Part shown: positions 16,384 to 25,256 of the stretch, piece after piece
Position numbering within the stretch: the stretch's first letter is position 1
Layout: each line of letters begins with the position of its first letter
Assembly (NCBI RefSeq): GCF_963666525.1
Contig: NZ_OY762905.1
Location: forward strand, 5,039,001-5,103,000
Direction: 5' to 3'
From: an uncultured Cohaesibacter sp.
GTDB lineage: Bacteria > Pseudomonadota > Alphaproteobacteria > Rhizobiales > Cohaesibacteraceae
Length of the DNA: 64,000 bases
Program-made: the position numbers and the translations under genes
The notes under the pieces: generated by a model
Told to the model about the DNA's origin: nothing
Database searches by the model: none
Seen by the model: the letters and a program-made list of their open reading frames with translations, nothing else

Positions 16384-17140
16384 CAGGCGTGCTCCAGGCG
16401 AGATAACGCGCTTCGATCTCGTTCAAAATCGCGTGCATGGCGAGCCCAAGGAACGCCGTCAACAGCACAGCGCCAAAGAGCAAAGGAGTTTTGTAGGTGG
16501 CCGTTGCGAAGGTCATCAGATAACCAAGCCCGTCAGACCCGGACATCCATTCGGCCAGAATGGCACCAACCAGTGCCTGAATGGCGCCAATCTTGATACC
16601 AACAAAGATGCCGGGAAGGGCGGCTGGCAAATCGATACGCAGAAAACGCTGCGTGCGGGAAAGGTTCATCAGGAGTGCAAGGTCATGCAGACGGCTGTCA
16701 ATGGACCTGAACCCGGCCAAAGCCCCGGCAAAAACGGGAAAGAAGACAAGGCTGAAGATCAGCACAATCTTTGCGGTGAGCCCGAGCCCGAACCAGATGA
16801 TGATCAACGGAGCGATCGCGATTTTAGGAGCAGTCTGAATGACCACCAACGGACCTTCCAGATAATCGCTGAGGGACGGCGTCTTGAAAAACATATAGGC
16901 CAGGAGAACACCGAAGATAGTCCCGACGATCAGACCAATCAGGATGTTCTGAACCGTAAAGGCCAAATGGGGCCACAACTTGCCACTGAGAACCATGTCC
17001 CACAACAGGGAACCAACCGACGCAGGAGAAGGCAGCAGATAGGCTGGCATGCCCATCGGACCGCTGACATACCACCACGCAGCAACCAGAACCAGAAGAG
17101 CACCACTATACTCCAGTACGGGTTTGATGCGCCCCTTCAT
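16373..17140 (-). CDS. ABC transporter permease (SsuC/ThiX type), first copy in operon
   Basis: A 255-residue membrane permease paralogous to the one at 13829. It shows MPAYLLPSPASVGSLLWDMV at the N-terminus, about six hydrophobic spans, and the coupling loop LSRTQRFLRIDLPAALPGIFVGIKIG. Its start overlaps the ATPase stop (ATGA) and its end overlaps the phosphorylase start by 11 bp, so translation is coupled throughout. Two different permeases with one ATPase gene suggest a heterodimeric channel with an ATPase homodimer. Confidence 0.9.
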   Translation of the reverse strand: MKGRIKPVLEYSGALLVLVAAWWYVSGPMGMPAYLLPSPASVGSLLWDMVLSGKLWPHLAFTVQNILIGLIVGTIFGVLLAYMFFKTPSLSDYLEGPLVVIQTAPKIAIAPLIIIWFGLGLTAKIVLIFSLVFFPVFAGALAGFRSIDSRLHDLALLMNLSRTQRFLRIDLPAALPGIFVGIKIGAIQALVGAILAEWMSGSDGLGYLMTFATATYKTPLLFGAVLLTAFLGLAMHAILNEIEARYLAWSTPDEQ

Positions 17141-17883
17141 GAGGTCATCTCCCGCATGAGCGTTCTCAGCTCCGAGACGAGGTCAAGGAACTTTGGATCC
17201 CGCTTGGTGCATTCGCCACGCGGCAAAGGAAGGTCGACTTCATAAGTTGCCTTGAGCCTGCCGGGGCGAGGACTCATCACCATCACGCGACTTCCCAGAT
17301 AGGCAGCCTCTTCGACAGAATGGGTTACGAGAAGAATGGTCTTGCCGGTCTTTTGCCAAATCCGGCTCAGCTCATCATTGAGCGTTTCGCGCGTCAACAG
17401 GTCGACAGCAGAGAAAGGCTCATCCATCAGCAGTATGGGCGGATCATCGGCCAGAGCGCGGGCAATGGCAGCGCGCTGGCGCATTCCACCGGACAACTGC
17501 TTGGGCAGGGACTTCTCGAATCCCTTGAGACCAACCAGCTCAACCAGTTCATTGACCTTCTCGTCGGCCTGTTTGCGCGGAACACCACTGGTATCGAGCG
17601 GGAAACGGATATTTTCTGCAACAGTCTTCCATGGCAGCAGAACCGCATCTTGAAAGACAAAGCCAACTGGACGTTTCAAGCCAGCCGTTTCAAGAGTAAC
17701 GCGGCCGGAAGTGGGGGCCTCCAGATTGGCAATCAAACGCAGAAGGGTAGACTTTCCGCAACCGGATGGGCCGATGATGGAGACGAACTCGCCCTCATTG
17801 ATCATCTGGTCCAGAGGTTCCAGCGCCACGACCTGGCCTTCACCCTGCCCATATGTCTTGCTGAGCTTTTCAATTTTAATCAA
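17137..17883 (-). CDS. ABC transporter ATP-binding protein (SsuB/ThiZ/TauB type)
   Basis: The ATPase has Walker A GPSGCGKST, Q-loop FVFQDAVLLPW, signature LSGGMRQRAAIARAL, Walker B ILLMDEPFSAVD and the switch histidine in VTHSVEEA. The frame is open up to 18006, but I place the start at TTG 17883 (MIKIEKLSKTYG). GGGAGAA lies 6 bp upstream of it, and this gives the usual 248-residue length. The extra upstream residues have no family match, and the longer form would start inside the promoter/operator. It is the first gene of the five-gene leftward operon and energises import through the two permeases. Confidence 0.88.
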   Translation of the reverse strand: MIKIEKLSKTYGQGEGQVVALEPLDQMINEGEFVSIIGPSGCGKSTLLRLIANLEAPTSGRVTLETAGLKRPVGFVFQDAVLLPWKTVAENIRFPLDTSGVPRKQADEKVNELVELVGLKGFEKSLPKQLSGGMRQRAAIARALADDPPILLMDEPFSAVDLLTRETLNDELSRIWQKTGKTILLVTHSVEEAAYLGSRVMVMSPRPGRLKATYEVDLPLPRGECTKRDPKFLDLVSELRTLMREMTS

Positions 17884-17995
17884 TGCAGTTCTCCCGCGTT
17901 CTTTCTGGGTGCGACTGTTTTGAGCTGGAAGGCACCTTGCCAAAGGGGTTTTGCCAATTTGGTCATGTTTTCCATGATCCATTCTCCATGTCAAG

Positions 17996-18025
17996 AATAT
18001 TCTCAATTTTGAGAATTGTTGTCAA
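17996..18025 (-). promoter_or_regulatory. Promoter of the ABC operon with embedded palindromic operator (copy 2)
   Basis: On the minus strand TTGACA (18025-18020) is followed after 17-18 bp by GAATAT/AATATT. The palindrome ATTCTCA-ATTT-TGAGAAT (17999-18017) fills the space between the two elements. A bound regulator would block RNA polymerase. Further half-sites resembling ATTCTC lie just downstream, near 17981. The palindrome arms equal those at 9511-9530. Confidence 0.7.
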
Positions 18026-18199
18026 AACATCTGGATTTATGCGAAATTTTGTGCAGATTTAAAATGCGTGTTAGGGTTGTTTTTCGAAGATAGCTCTCAC
18101 CATACAAAGAACCGCAAGCGAGGGACTTTTGGCATCTTCAGCTTGCAAATACGTCATGCTGAAGCTATTTCAGAAAAATCAGCAAGAAAGAAAGACCAG

Positions 18200-19093
18200 A
18201 TGGCAAAGCAGTACGAAACGGCTCTCGATATTGGGGATCGCTTGAGATTGGTGCGGGTCGGCAAAGGCCTGACGCCAGAGGAAGTTGCTACTGCCACCGG
18301 CATCTCGCGAGCCGCCATCTATCGCTACGAGGCCGGCAACCCGATCCGGGTCGATGCCTTGGGCAAGATTGCCGATTTCTTCGACGTTTCCATTGCGTCC
18401 CTGTTCGGTGTCGGTTCCGAATTCATCGCCTCTGCAAAAGACTTTTTCGAAAGGATGCGGCAGATCGAGGCCGTCGCAGACCAGATCACAGCCTTGTTTG
18501 GTCCGGTTGCTTTCCTGCTTACCACAGACAATTTCGACAAGCTGCTGAAACAGCTCCTCCATGAAAGTGTGCCAGAAGCTGCGCCGAATCAGCAAAGCCT
18601 CGATAAGGAAATCGACCAGATCCTCAAGATCCTCTATGAGCGGAAGTCGGCCTATCGCTATCGACGGCCGAACATCGTCAGCCTGGTATCTGCAGCAGAG
18701 TTGGAACAGATGCTGTTGACCGGGCTTGTAGGGCGCTATGGCCTGTCGGACGACGTTGTCTCAGAGCGCAAGGAAGCCGCAATGATCGAGGCCGAAAATA
18801 TCTTGCGCCTGATGACGGACCAGCCGATGGGCGTGCAAATCGGGCTGGTCGAAGATTCCTTGCCCGGGGCCAGCTTTCAGATCCTGAAAAACGGACCCAG
18901 CTCCGTTGTCGCCGTCAGTCCGTTTCGTCTTGGGCTCTACGCCAACATCAGGGTAGGGGTAGGGACCATCACCTCTGCCCATGAGTCTGTCGAACTGCAC
19001 CAGAAAGTCACGGCCGACTTGTGGCACAACAGCAAAAAGAGTGTCGACGCCGTCGAACGTGTCAAAGAAATCATCAGACAGCACTCCAGGTAG
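18200..19093 (+). CDS. XRE-family transcriptional regulator with C-terminal sensor region
   Basis: 297 residues from ATG 18200, chosen because the DNA-binding domain starts right after it. Residues about 12-70 are a Cro/CI-type helix-turn-helix (IGDRLRLVRVGKGLTPEEV, then TGISRAAIYRYEAG). The remaining 220 residues have no named motif that I recognise and probably sense a ligand. The gene is divergent from the ABC operon and shares its control region, which contains the ATTCTCA-N4-TGAGAAT palindrome. That makes it the natural candidate to bind both copies of the operator and to control import and catabolism together. A hexamer-like C-terminal fold or an acyl-CoA-type sensor cannot be excluded. 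Confidence 0.8.
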   Translation: MAKQYETALDIGDRLRLVRVGKGLTPEEVATATGISRAAIYRYEAGNPIRVDALGKIADFFDVSIASLFGVGSEFIASAKDFFERMRQIEAVADQITALFGPVAFLLTTDNFDKLLKQLLHESVPEAAPNQQSLDKEIDQILKILYERKSAYRYRRPNIVSLVSAAELEQMLLTGLVGRYGLSDDVVSERKEAAMIEAENILRLMTDQPMGVQIGLVEDSLPGASFQILKNGPSSVVAVSPFRLGLYANIRVGVGTITSAHESVELHQKVTADLWHNSKKSVDAVERVKEIIRQHSR

Positions 19094-19294
19094 CCTTTCG
19101 ATGAAGCCGGCGAGGGACGGATGAAATGCACCGGAAAGTGAACCGGACAAGATACCGTGCGCTTCACTAAACCCTCTCTTTAAGATCGGCCCTTGACAGG
19201 AAACGGCAGCCGCACATCCTGGCATCAATAATTCAAGTGACATTTCTGGTGTGATAGGTATTCTATTATAACACCCCGGAACGTAATTTGTCGG

Positions 19295-20065
19295 ATGTCG
19301 GCAATGATTGGTCTTGAAACAACCATACGAAACATTCAAGACGCATCGACCGTCGATGCGGCCTTTGAAGTGTTCAAGACATATCTGGTTGATCTTGGCT
19401 ACGACAATGCCGTTTACACTCTGCTGACCGATCATCCATCGATTGGCCAACAGGCCCTCCATGGCGTTGCGACCGACTACCCGGAAGACTGGATCCGTTA
19501 TTATATCGATCAGGGCTATCAGCAGATCGATCCAGTTTGCATATACTCCCTGAAACGCCCTGTGCCATTCTTCTGGAAAGATGCGGTTGAGAGCCTCCGT
19601 CGCGATCCGCATATCGACCCTTCACTGCTGGCACGATCGTCTCTGGTCATGGACCAGGGGGCAGAAGCCGGTGTCGCCGATGGTATTGGCATGTCATTTA
19701 TCAACCGCTACGGCGAGGTTGCCGGATTCGGGATTTCGCGAGAGAGAGTTGAGCCCACACACGACTACACTGTACTCAGCGCCATCTACCTAGCCGCCTC
19801 CATGTTCCACGACAAATTCCTCAGCCTGCATTCCAATGTTGCCACACCGAGCCTGACGCAGAGGGAGAAGGACATTTTGGCCTGGGCGGCGGAGGGCAAA
19901 TCCGATTGGGAAATTGCTACGATACTGGGCATCAAACATCCCACGGTACGCTATCACTGGAGCAACATTTTCAAAAAGCTCGACGCGACAAACAGACTAC
20001 TGGCAACCGCCATTGCCATTCAAAAGAAAATTGTCACACCGCAATCGATCCGGCTGCAAAAATGA
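19295..20065 (+). CDS. LuxR-type autoinducer-binding regulator (solo)
   Basis: A 256-residue quorum-sensing-type regulator. The N-terminal autoinducer-binding domain keeps the diagnostic residues: WIRYYIDQGYQQIDPV holds the Trp, Tyr, Asp and Pro that line the acyl-homoserine-lactone pocket of TraR/LuxR, and a further Trp follows in PFFWKD. The C-terminal GerE helix-turn-helix is LTQREKDILAWAAEGKSDWEIATILG and on. No luxI-type synthase is in the window, so it is a solo at least locally. It may respond to signals made elsewhere in the genome or by other bacteria. Its targets are unknown; no clear lux box was found in the 200 bp upstream. Confidence 0.88.
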   Translation: MSAMIGLETTIRNIQDASTVDAAFEVFKTYLVDLGYDNAVYTLLTDHPSIGQQALHGVATDYPEDWIRYYIDQGYQQIDPVCIYSLKRPVPFFWKDAVESLRRDPHIDPSLLARSSLVMDQGAEAGVADGIGMSFINRYGEVAGFGISRERVEPTHDYTVLSAIYLAASMFHDKFLSLHSNVATPSLTQREKDILAWAAEGKSDWEIATILGIKHPTVRYHWSNIFKKLDATNRLLATAIAIQKKIVTPQSIRLQK

Positions 20066-20067
20066 AA

Positions 20068-20098
20068 CCGGGTGATCTACGTTAAGTAGACCACCCGG
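20068..20098 (+). terminator. Hairpin after the luxR gene
   Basis: 13-bp arms with one mismatch (CCGGGTGATCTAC/GTAGACCACCCGG) and a 5-nt loop begin 2 bp after the stop codon. No immediate T-run follows. From here to 20443 I see no gene on either strand. Confidence 0.6.
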
Positions 20099-20443
20099 AC
20101 TAGGTGATGAAAAGATTTTAAAAAAAATATCAAGTTTTCAAATCAGATGATCGAAACGGCCCCCACACGAAAGAAAACCGAACTTTTTCATCCGTGCTAA
20201 AAATTTTAGCTTACCACGACCACCAGTTCCACTATCAACTTTGATAGGGCGCGCCCGGCTTTGAGCAAAATTCGTAGAAATTGCTGAGAAATTTTGTCCC
20301 ACCGACCAAACCCGCATCATGAAATATCGATCCGATAGAAAGCAGTATGCGGCGATAAAGACCACCCCCATTACAGAGAAACCGTCGGGCTATGACCGGC
20401 CGCGTGTGCGACAAACACGAAGTCGAAACCCTAAATCGGCAAC

Positions 20444-20472
20444 AAAAAACCCCGATGCGCACACCAGGGTTT
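20444..20472 (-). terminator. Terminator of the cold-shock gene
   Basis: On the minus strand AAACCCTG and CGGGGTTT pair (one G-U) around a 10-nt loop and are followed by a T-rich run. It lies 40 bp beyond the cold-shock stop codon. Confidence 0.7.
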
Positions 20473-20512
20473 CAATCGAATAACAAAGCCTTCAATGGAT
20501 TGTTAGATCGCT

Positions 20513-20722
20513 TTAACCGAGCACTTTCAGGTTATCGGCATTTTCCTTGCCATTGCGACCTTCAACCATTTCATATTCAACCTTCTGACCTTCGGTAAGG
20601 GTTGTTAGGCCGGAACGTTCAACCGCCGAGATATGCACGAATGCATCCTTGCCACCTTCAGCTGGCTCGATAAAGCCATAGCCCTTGGTCGGGTTGAACC
20701 ACTTAACAGTTCCGGTTGCCAT
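20513..20722 (-). CDS. Cold-shock protein, CspA family
   Basis: A 69-residue single cold-shock domain. RNP1 (KGYGFIEP) and RNP2 (DAFVHISAV) are intact, and the protein starts [14 protein letters not shown] as the family does. It binds single-stranded RNA or DNA and acts as an RNA chaperone. GAGGAAAT precedes the ATG. The gene stands alone with its own terminator. The sequence upstream on the minus strand (20723 to about 20900) is probably the long 5' leader usual for csp genes, though no specific cold box could be identified. Confidence 0.95.
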   Translation of the reverse strand: MATGTVKWFNPTKGYGFIEPAEGGKDAFVHISAVERSGLTTLTEGQKVEYEMVEGRNGKENADNLKVLG

Positions 20723-21714
20723 TTCAAATTTCCTCTTGACTTAAGGGTCTTGTCCCTGGGTACCTCATATACTCCAAGGGGTCGTCATCCTCATCGTTTG
20801 GCCCTGCGCAGTCGTTTGGACGAAACGGCAAACCATACGGTTCAGAAAAACCAACGGTCAAAGATTACATCATCAAAAACAAAACCGGAAGAATAGATTT
20901 TTGTCTCTATGGAAATTTCACATTAATGTTACAAATTCCAGATTTCAAAGACAGGTGATCAAAGCTAAAACAATGATATACCAAAAGAAAAGAGATTCTT
21001 TATAGTCTTTCTTGTCATTTTCATTTAAAGCAATTTAAAACTTTTGCATAATTTAAATTTTTAAAGCGGTCGGATTTGACGCAATTATCGCCACAAAATG
21101 ACCGAAATTGCGCGATTTTCGTGCACGAAGCGGATTAGACATTTTTTACAATGAGGAAATGGGATCTTCTCCCAGATCAATCGCGCAAATTTTACTTAGA
21201 CTATCGTATATATCAATATAACAACACCCTACTTCCGAGACATTCATTGCTCTACTTGGGGTTGGTCGGTTTCACTGAAGAAGATCGGTAACTTTCGGGC
21301 TGAACACTTCTGGATTATCGAGCAGTCAATCGGGACACCAGCGTTCTGGCCAGTCAAAGTTTTCATCGAGATTATTGAACATGGTGCATCACCATCAAAT
21401 TGCTTCCTCGTTTGAAATCAGAGAGCGAATAGAGCGATCAGGCGATAACTGAAGAGATCCAATCTCTCATGTCTCTGGTGCGGAATACAACAGGTCGAGC
21501 ATCTTCAGCCGTCGAAGAAAAATTCACCAGAAAAGGTCCCCTCCAGACCACCCGCCAGCGTCAATGGCGTGCGGTGAGCCAATTAACATTACGCAAACCA
21601 AAACAATCTAACATCTTTGAACAGGCGGACGGGCTCCCGGGTTCGGGAATGGCGCGACAGAGACCCCCGAAATCTGTCTGGTCGCATGCCTAGGGGTTAG
21701 AAAATATTGTGATG
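20723..21714. other. Gene-free, partly AT-rich 1-kb stretch
   Basis: No convincing protein gene on either strand; the longest rightward frame (74 codons, 21469-21693) has no protein-like character. The part from about 20890 to 21240 is strongly AT-rich, in contrast to its neighbours. It could hold the csp leader, a small RNA or decayed sequence. No tRNA, 6S, SRP or RNase P signature was recognised. Confidence 0.5.
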
Positions 21715-21755
21715 ATATATAATTGCCCTAAGAAATATTTAGGGCAATTATATAT
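21715..21755. repeat. Perfect inverted repeat with 17-bp arms
   Basis: ATATATAATTGCCCTAA is followed by a 7-nt loop and then its exact reverse complement. It lies in the gene-free region between csp and the folD cluster. There is no long T-run, and the nearest rightward gene is far upstream, so a simple terminator role is not obvious. Confidence 0.75.
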
Positions 21756-21880
21756 TGGCGAACATTGTGTTGATAGTGAACTGCGGCTCGCCACGAACAC
21801 TTGAAGCATTTGAACAATCAACCCGGATGAGCCGGTCCTATTGATAGCCGTCGCTTTCGTCATTCAAAGTGTATGGCGCA

Positions 21881-21908
21881 AAAGAAAACCCGCCAGATTG
21901 GCGGGTTT
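21881..21908 (-). terminator. Terminator of the fhs-folD-unknown gene run
   Basis: On the minus strand AAACCCGCC, a 5-nt loop, GGCGGGTTT, then TCTTTT. It lies 36 bp beyond the stop of the small unknown gene. Confidence 0.85.
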
Positions 21909-21944
21909 ATTCAGTCTCGAATTGATAACAGCGAATGCCGAAAA

Positions 21945-22265
21945 CTATTCGGTATAGAATTTCCGGCGAGCATCCTGCTCAACACCCAGAACCATCTGCA
22001 GCTCTGCAAGTTTACGGAATTCGGCTTCCTTTTCCTCTTCCGTCTTTGCTTCACTCAACCGTTCGAACTGCTCGGCAATGGCCTTTTTCAATTCGATTTC
22101 ACGTGGCATGGCGCCAGTCTCTTCCAGAATGCGATATCCAGCCTTCAGGAAGGTATCGTCACTCTGTTTGGGCGGCTTTGGTTTCCGTGCGCGTTTGTAG
22201 CCCTCAAGCAAGCCTTCCGACTTTACTTTTGCAATTAGATATTCAGTGACGTCTTTGTTAGGCAT
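21945..22265 (-). CDS. Small charged protein of unknown function downstream of folD
   Basis: 106 residues (MPNKDVTEYLIAKVKSEG...). The ATG at 22265 is preferred because GGAG lies 6 bp upstream; a second ATG directly in front would leave only 3 bp. The protein is strongly charged and helical, with a basic patch (KRARKPKPPKQ) and a Glu/Lys-rich probable coiled coil (ERLSEAKTEEEKEAEFRKLAELQ). It has no signal peptide, membrane span or cysteine. I do not recognise a family. It follows folD by 123 bp on the same strand and ends in a good terminator, so it is probably expressed, perhaps with fhs-folD. Confidence 0.6.
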   Translation of the reverse strand: MPNKDVTEYLIAKVKSEGLLEGYKRARKPKPPKQSDDTFLKAGYRILEETGAMPREIELKKAIAEQFERLSEAKTEEEKEAEFRKLAELQMVLGVEQDARRKFYTE

Positions 22266-22388
22266 CATTTACTCCATCAGACCGTTCAGGCCCTTTAAAG
22301 ATAGGGTCAAATTCATGACTATTCAATCAGTAGAAGGTTTTGTGGACGGCACATTGCGGTCATATGTCCGCCGACATTCCAATCTCTT

Positions 22389-23303
22389 TCAGCCCAGAAG
22401 CGCCGCGAAATCGAGGTCTTCGAGTCCGGCTGCGCGCCGCGCTGCGGTAAGGGTGTTGGCCATGAGCAGAGCAATGGTCATCGGACCAACGCCACCGGGC
22501 ACCGGCGTAATGAAGGCGGCATTCTCGGCCGCACTGTCATAATCGACATCGCCCACAAGGCGGGTTTTGCCTTCGCCGCGCTCCGGGGCTGGAATACGGT
22601 TGATGCCAACGTCAATCACACATGCACCCTTCTTGATCCAGTCGCCCTTGATCATCTGTGGTCGTCCCACGGCAGCAACCACGATATCTGCAGCCCTCAC
22701 AACATCAGGAAGATCCTTGGTGCGGCTATGCGCAATGGTCACTGTACAGCTTTCCGCCAGCAAGAGGGCCGCCATCGGCTTGCCAACAATGTTGGACCGG
22801 CCAACGACCACTGCGGACTTGCCGGAAAGATCGCCAAGGCAGCGCTTGGCAAGAATGAGAGACCCGGCAGGCGTACAGGGCACCATGGCCTTTTCGCGCG
22901 CACCTGCAGTCAGTAGGCCGACGTTGATCGGATGAAAGCCATCTACATCCTTGTCGGGACGAATGAGTTCGAGCACCTTGGATTCGTCAATGTGGTCGGG
23001 CAGGGGAAGCTGCACCAGAATGCCATGGATACTGTCATCGTCATTTAGCTTGCCAACGAGTGCCAGAAGCGCTTCCTCGCTTGTGTCTGACGGCAGAGAA
23101 TGCTCGACCGACTTGAAATTGCATTCCCTGGCGGCCTTGCCCTTTGAAGCAACATAAACCTTGCTGGCGGGATCCTCGCCGACTATGACCACAGCAATGC
23201 CGGGCACCACGCCAGTCTCTTCGATCAGCGTTTTGCCTTCCAGGGCGATCTTTTCTCTAAGCGCGGCAGCAATCGCCTTGCCGTCTATGCGTGTTGCGGT
23301 CAT
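22389..23303 (-). CDS. folD: Methylenetetrahydrofolate dehydrogenase/methenyltetrahydrofolate cyclohydrolase FolD
   Basis: A 304-residue bifunctional FolD. It has YVASKGKAA with the catalytic lysine, [28 protein letters not shown], the Rossmann [11 protein letters not shown] and the C-terminal [13 protein letters not shown], all standard. It interconverts 5,10-methylene-, 5,10-methenyl- and 10-formyl-tetrahydrofolate in the cytosol. The gene lies 69 bp downstream of fhs on the same strand, so formate activation and one-carbon reduction are co-encoded. This is typical of bacteria that oxidise or assimilate C1 units released from methylated compounds such as choline derivatives. Confidence 0.96.
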   Translation of the reverse strand: MTATRIDGKAIAAALREKIALEGKTLIEETGVVPGIAVVIVGEDPASKVYVASKGKAARECNFKSVEHSLPSDTSEEALLALVGKLNDDDSIHGILVQLPLPDHIDESKVLELIRPDKDVDGFHPINVGLLTAGAREKAMVPCTPAGSLILAKRCLGDLSGKSAVVVGRSNIVGKPMAALLLAESCTVTIAHSRTKDLPDVVRAADIVVAAVGRPQMIKGDWIKKGACVIDVGINRIPAPERGEGKTRLVGDVDYDSAAENAAFITPVPGGVGPMTIALLMANTLTAARRAAGLEDLDFAALLG

Positions 23304-23372
23304 GGGAAACTCTCTTTCAGAACGTGTGATTCTATACGCTTTCTGGCTGAATTTGCACCAGCTATAGACTCG

Positions 23373-25043
23373 TTAGAACAAGCCTTCAATCTCGCCTTTT
23401 TCATTAAGGTGGATAGAAAGGGCCGCAGGATGCCTCGGCAAGCCAGGCATGGTCATGATCTCGCCGCAGATGGCGACAATGAAACCGGCGCCCGCAGACA
23501 ACCGTACCTCTCGCACGGGTACAGCGAACCCGACTGGGGCACCAAGCAACTCCGGATCGGTGGAGAAGCTGTATTGGGTCTTGGCCATACAGACTGGCAG
23601 ATGGCCATAACCGCCATCCTGCCAGCGGGCAAGACGCTCACGAACCTTTCGATCAATGATGACAGAGTCAGCGCGATAGACCTCTTTGGCAATGACCTTG
23701 ATCTTCTCGGTCAGTGTCAATTCATCTCCATAGAGCAGATTGAACGGCGCAGCTGCCTCTTCGGTAATGGCAACGACGGCTTCTGCCAAAGCCAGCGCCC
23801 CCTTTGAACCGTCCGCCCAATGGGTGCAGACGATGGCCTTGCTGCCAAGAGCTTCGACATAATTTTGGACCGCAGCCGTTTCCTCTAGGGTATCCGAGGT
23901 GAAATGGTTGATGGCAACAATGACCGGTACGCCAAATTTGCGCACATTCTCAACATGCCGCCCAAGGTTGGCACAGCCGGCCAAAACAGCATCAACGTCC
24001 GGTCGATCAAGGTCCTTTTTGGCCGTGCCGCCATTCATCTTGAGTGCACGCACCGTGGCCACGATTACGGCAGCGGCCGGCGTCAGACCGGCCTTGCGGC
24101 ATTTGATGTTGAAGAATTTTTCCGCCCCAAGATCAGCACCGAACCCGGCTTCGGTCACAACATAGTCAGAGAGCTTGAGCGCAGCCTTGGTGGAAATCAC
24201 CGAGTTGCAGCCATGCGCGATATTCGCAAATGGCCCGCCATGCACAAGCGCCGGATTGTTCTCGATGGTTTGTACCAGATTGGGCAGTATGGCCTGTTTC
24301 AACAGAACCGTCATCGCGCCATCCGCTCCAAGATCGCGGCAGTTCACCGGTGTCAAATCGCGGCGATAAGCAACGATGATGTCGCCAAGCCGCCGCTGCA
24401 GATCATCGAGATCTTCAGCCAGACAAAGAATGGCCATCACTTCGGAAGCGACCGTGATGTCATAGCCGGATTCCGCGGGAAAGCCATTGGCAACCCCACC
24501 CAGACCTGTCGTGATCTGACGCAGGGCGCGATCATTGAGGTCCACAACGCGCCGCCAGTGGATGCGTCGCGTATCAATGCCCAACTCATTGCCCCAATAG
24601 ATGTGGTTGTCGATCATTGCGGCGAGAAGATTGTGCGCCGTCGTGACCGCATGCAGATCGCCGGTGAAATGAAGGTTCATCTCTTCCATCGGAACAACCT
24701 GCGCCATGCCACCACCGGCCGCGCCCCCCTTGACGCCAAAGCAGGGGCCCAGAGAGGCTTCTCGAATGCAGATAGTTGCCTTCTTGCCGATTGCGTTGAG
24801 CGCATCGCCAAGCCCGACCGTCGTCGTCGTCTTGCCTTCTCCTGCCGGTGTCGGACTGATCGCCGTCACCAGAATGAGCTTGCCGTCCGACCGGCCTTTC
24901 AGATCCTCGATGCAAGCCTGTGACAGTTTAGCCTTGTCGTGACCAAACGGGATCAGCTTGTCGGCGGAGATACCCAGCCTGTCACCAATCTCGACGATGG
25001 GCTTGAGACTGGCGGCGCGGGCAATATCAATGTCGGCTGGCAT
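23373..25043 (-). CDS. fhs: Formate-tetrahydrofolate ligase
   Basis: A 556-residue formyl-THF synthetase of normal length. The nucleotide-binding loop is [20 protein letters not shown], and the family signatures [19 protein letters not shown] and [13 protein letters not shown] are present. It makes 10-formyl-THF from formate, THF and ATP, or runs in reverse to recover ATP. It is the first gene of the leftward fhs-folD run. The 213-bp spacer to the divergent dehydrogenase gene holds both promoters; no specific operator was recognised. Confidence 0.97.
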   Translation of the reverse strand: MPADIDIARAASLKPIVEIGDRLGISADKLIPFGHDKAKLSQACIEDLKGRSDGKLILVTAISPTPAGEGKTTTTVGLGDALNAIGKKATICIREASLGPCFGVKGGAAGGGMAQVVPMEEMNLHFTGDLHAVTTAHNLLAAMIDNHIYWGNELGIDTRRIHWRRVVDLNDRALRQITTGLGGVANGFPAESGYDITVASEVMAILCLAEDLDDLQRRLGDIIVAYRRDLTPVNCRDLGADGAMTVLLKQAILPNLVQTIENNPALVHGGPFANIAHGCNSVISTKAALKLSDYVVTEAGFGADLGAEKFFNIKCRKAGLTPAAAVIVATVRALKMNGGTAKKDLDRPDVDAVLAGCANLGRHVENVRKFGVPVIVAINHFTSDTLEETAAVQNYVEALGSKAIVCTHWADGSKGALALAEAVVAITEEAAAPFNLLYGDELTLTEKIKVIAKEVYRADSVIIDRKVRERLARWQDGGYGHLPVCMAKTQYSFSTDPELLGAPVGFAVPVREVRLSAGAGFIVAICGEIMTMPGLPRHPAALSIHLNEKGEIEGLF

Positions 25044-25256
25044 CTATCAAACGGCTTTCTCAAATTCGATTGTAACGTGCGCGTGGGCGGATGTTCTGAT
25101 TTTGGTGCGCAGGAGATGATTTATTGCGAACACTGGGTAAAAATCAAGCTGGAGCGGCCACAATTGATTTTCTTTCGACAAGTCATGCCCATTCACCTTG
25201 CGACTGTGAAAAATATCGGTATACCAATAGAAAACAATACATAAGGGAACAGCATA

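Noticed and set aside
21469-21693. A 74-codon frame in the gene-free region
   Set aside because: No ribosome-binding site, no motif, and poor composition.
23904-24923. A 339-codon plus-strand frame opposite fhs
   Set aside because: Fhs is certain by motif; the opposite frame is Arg/His-rich with no domain.
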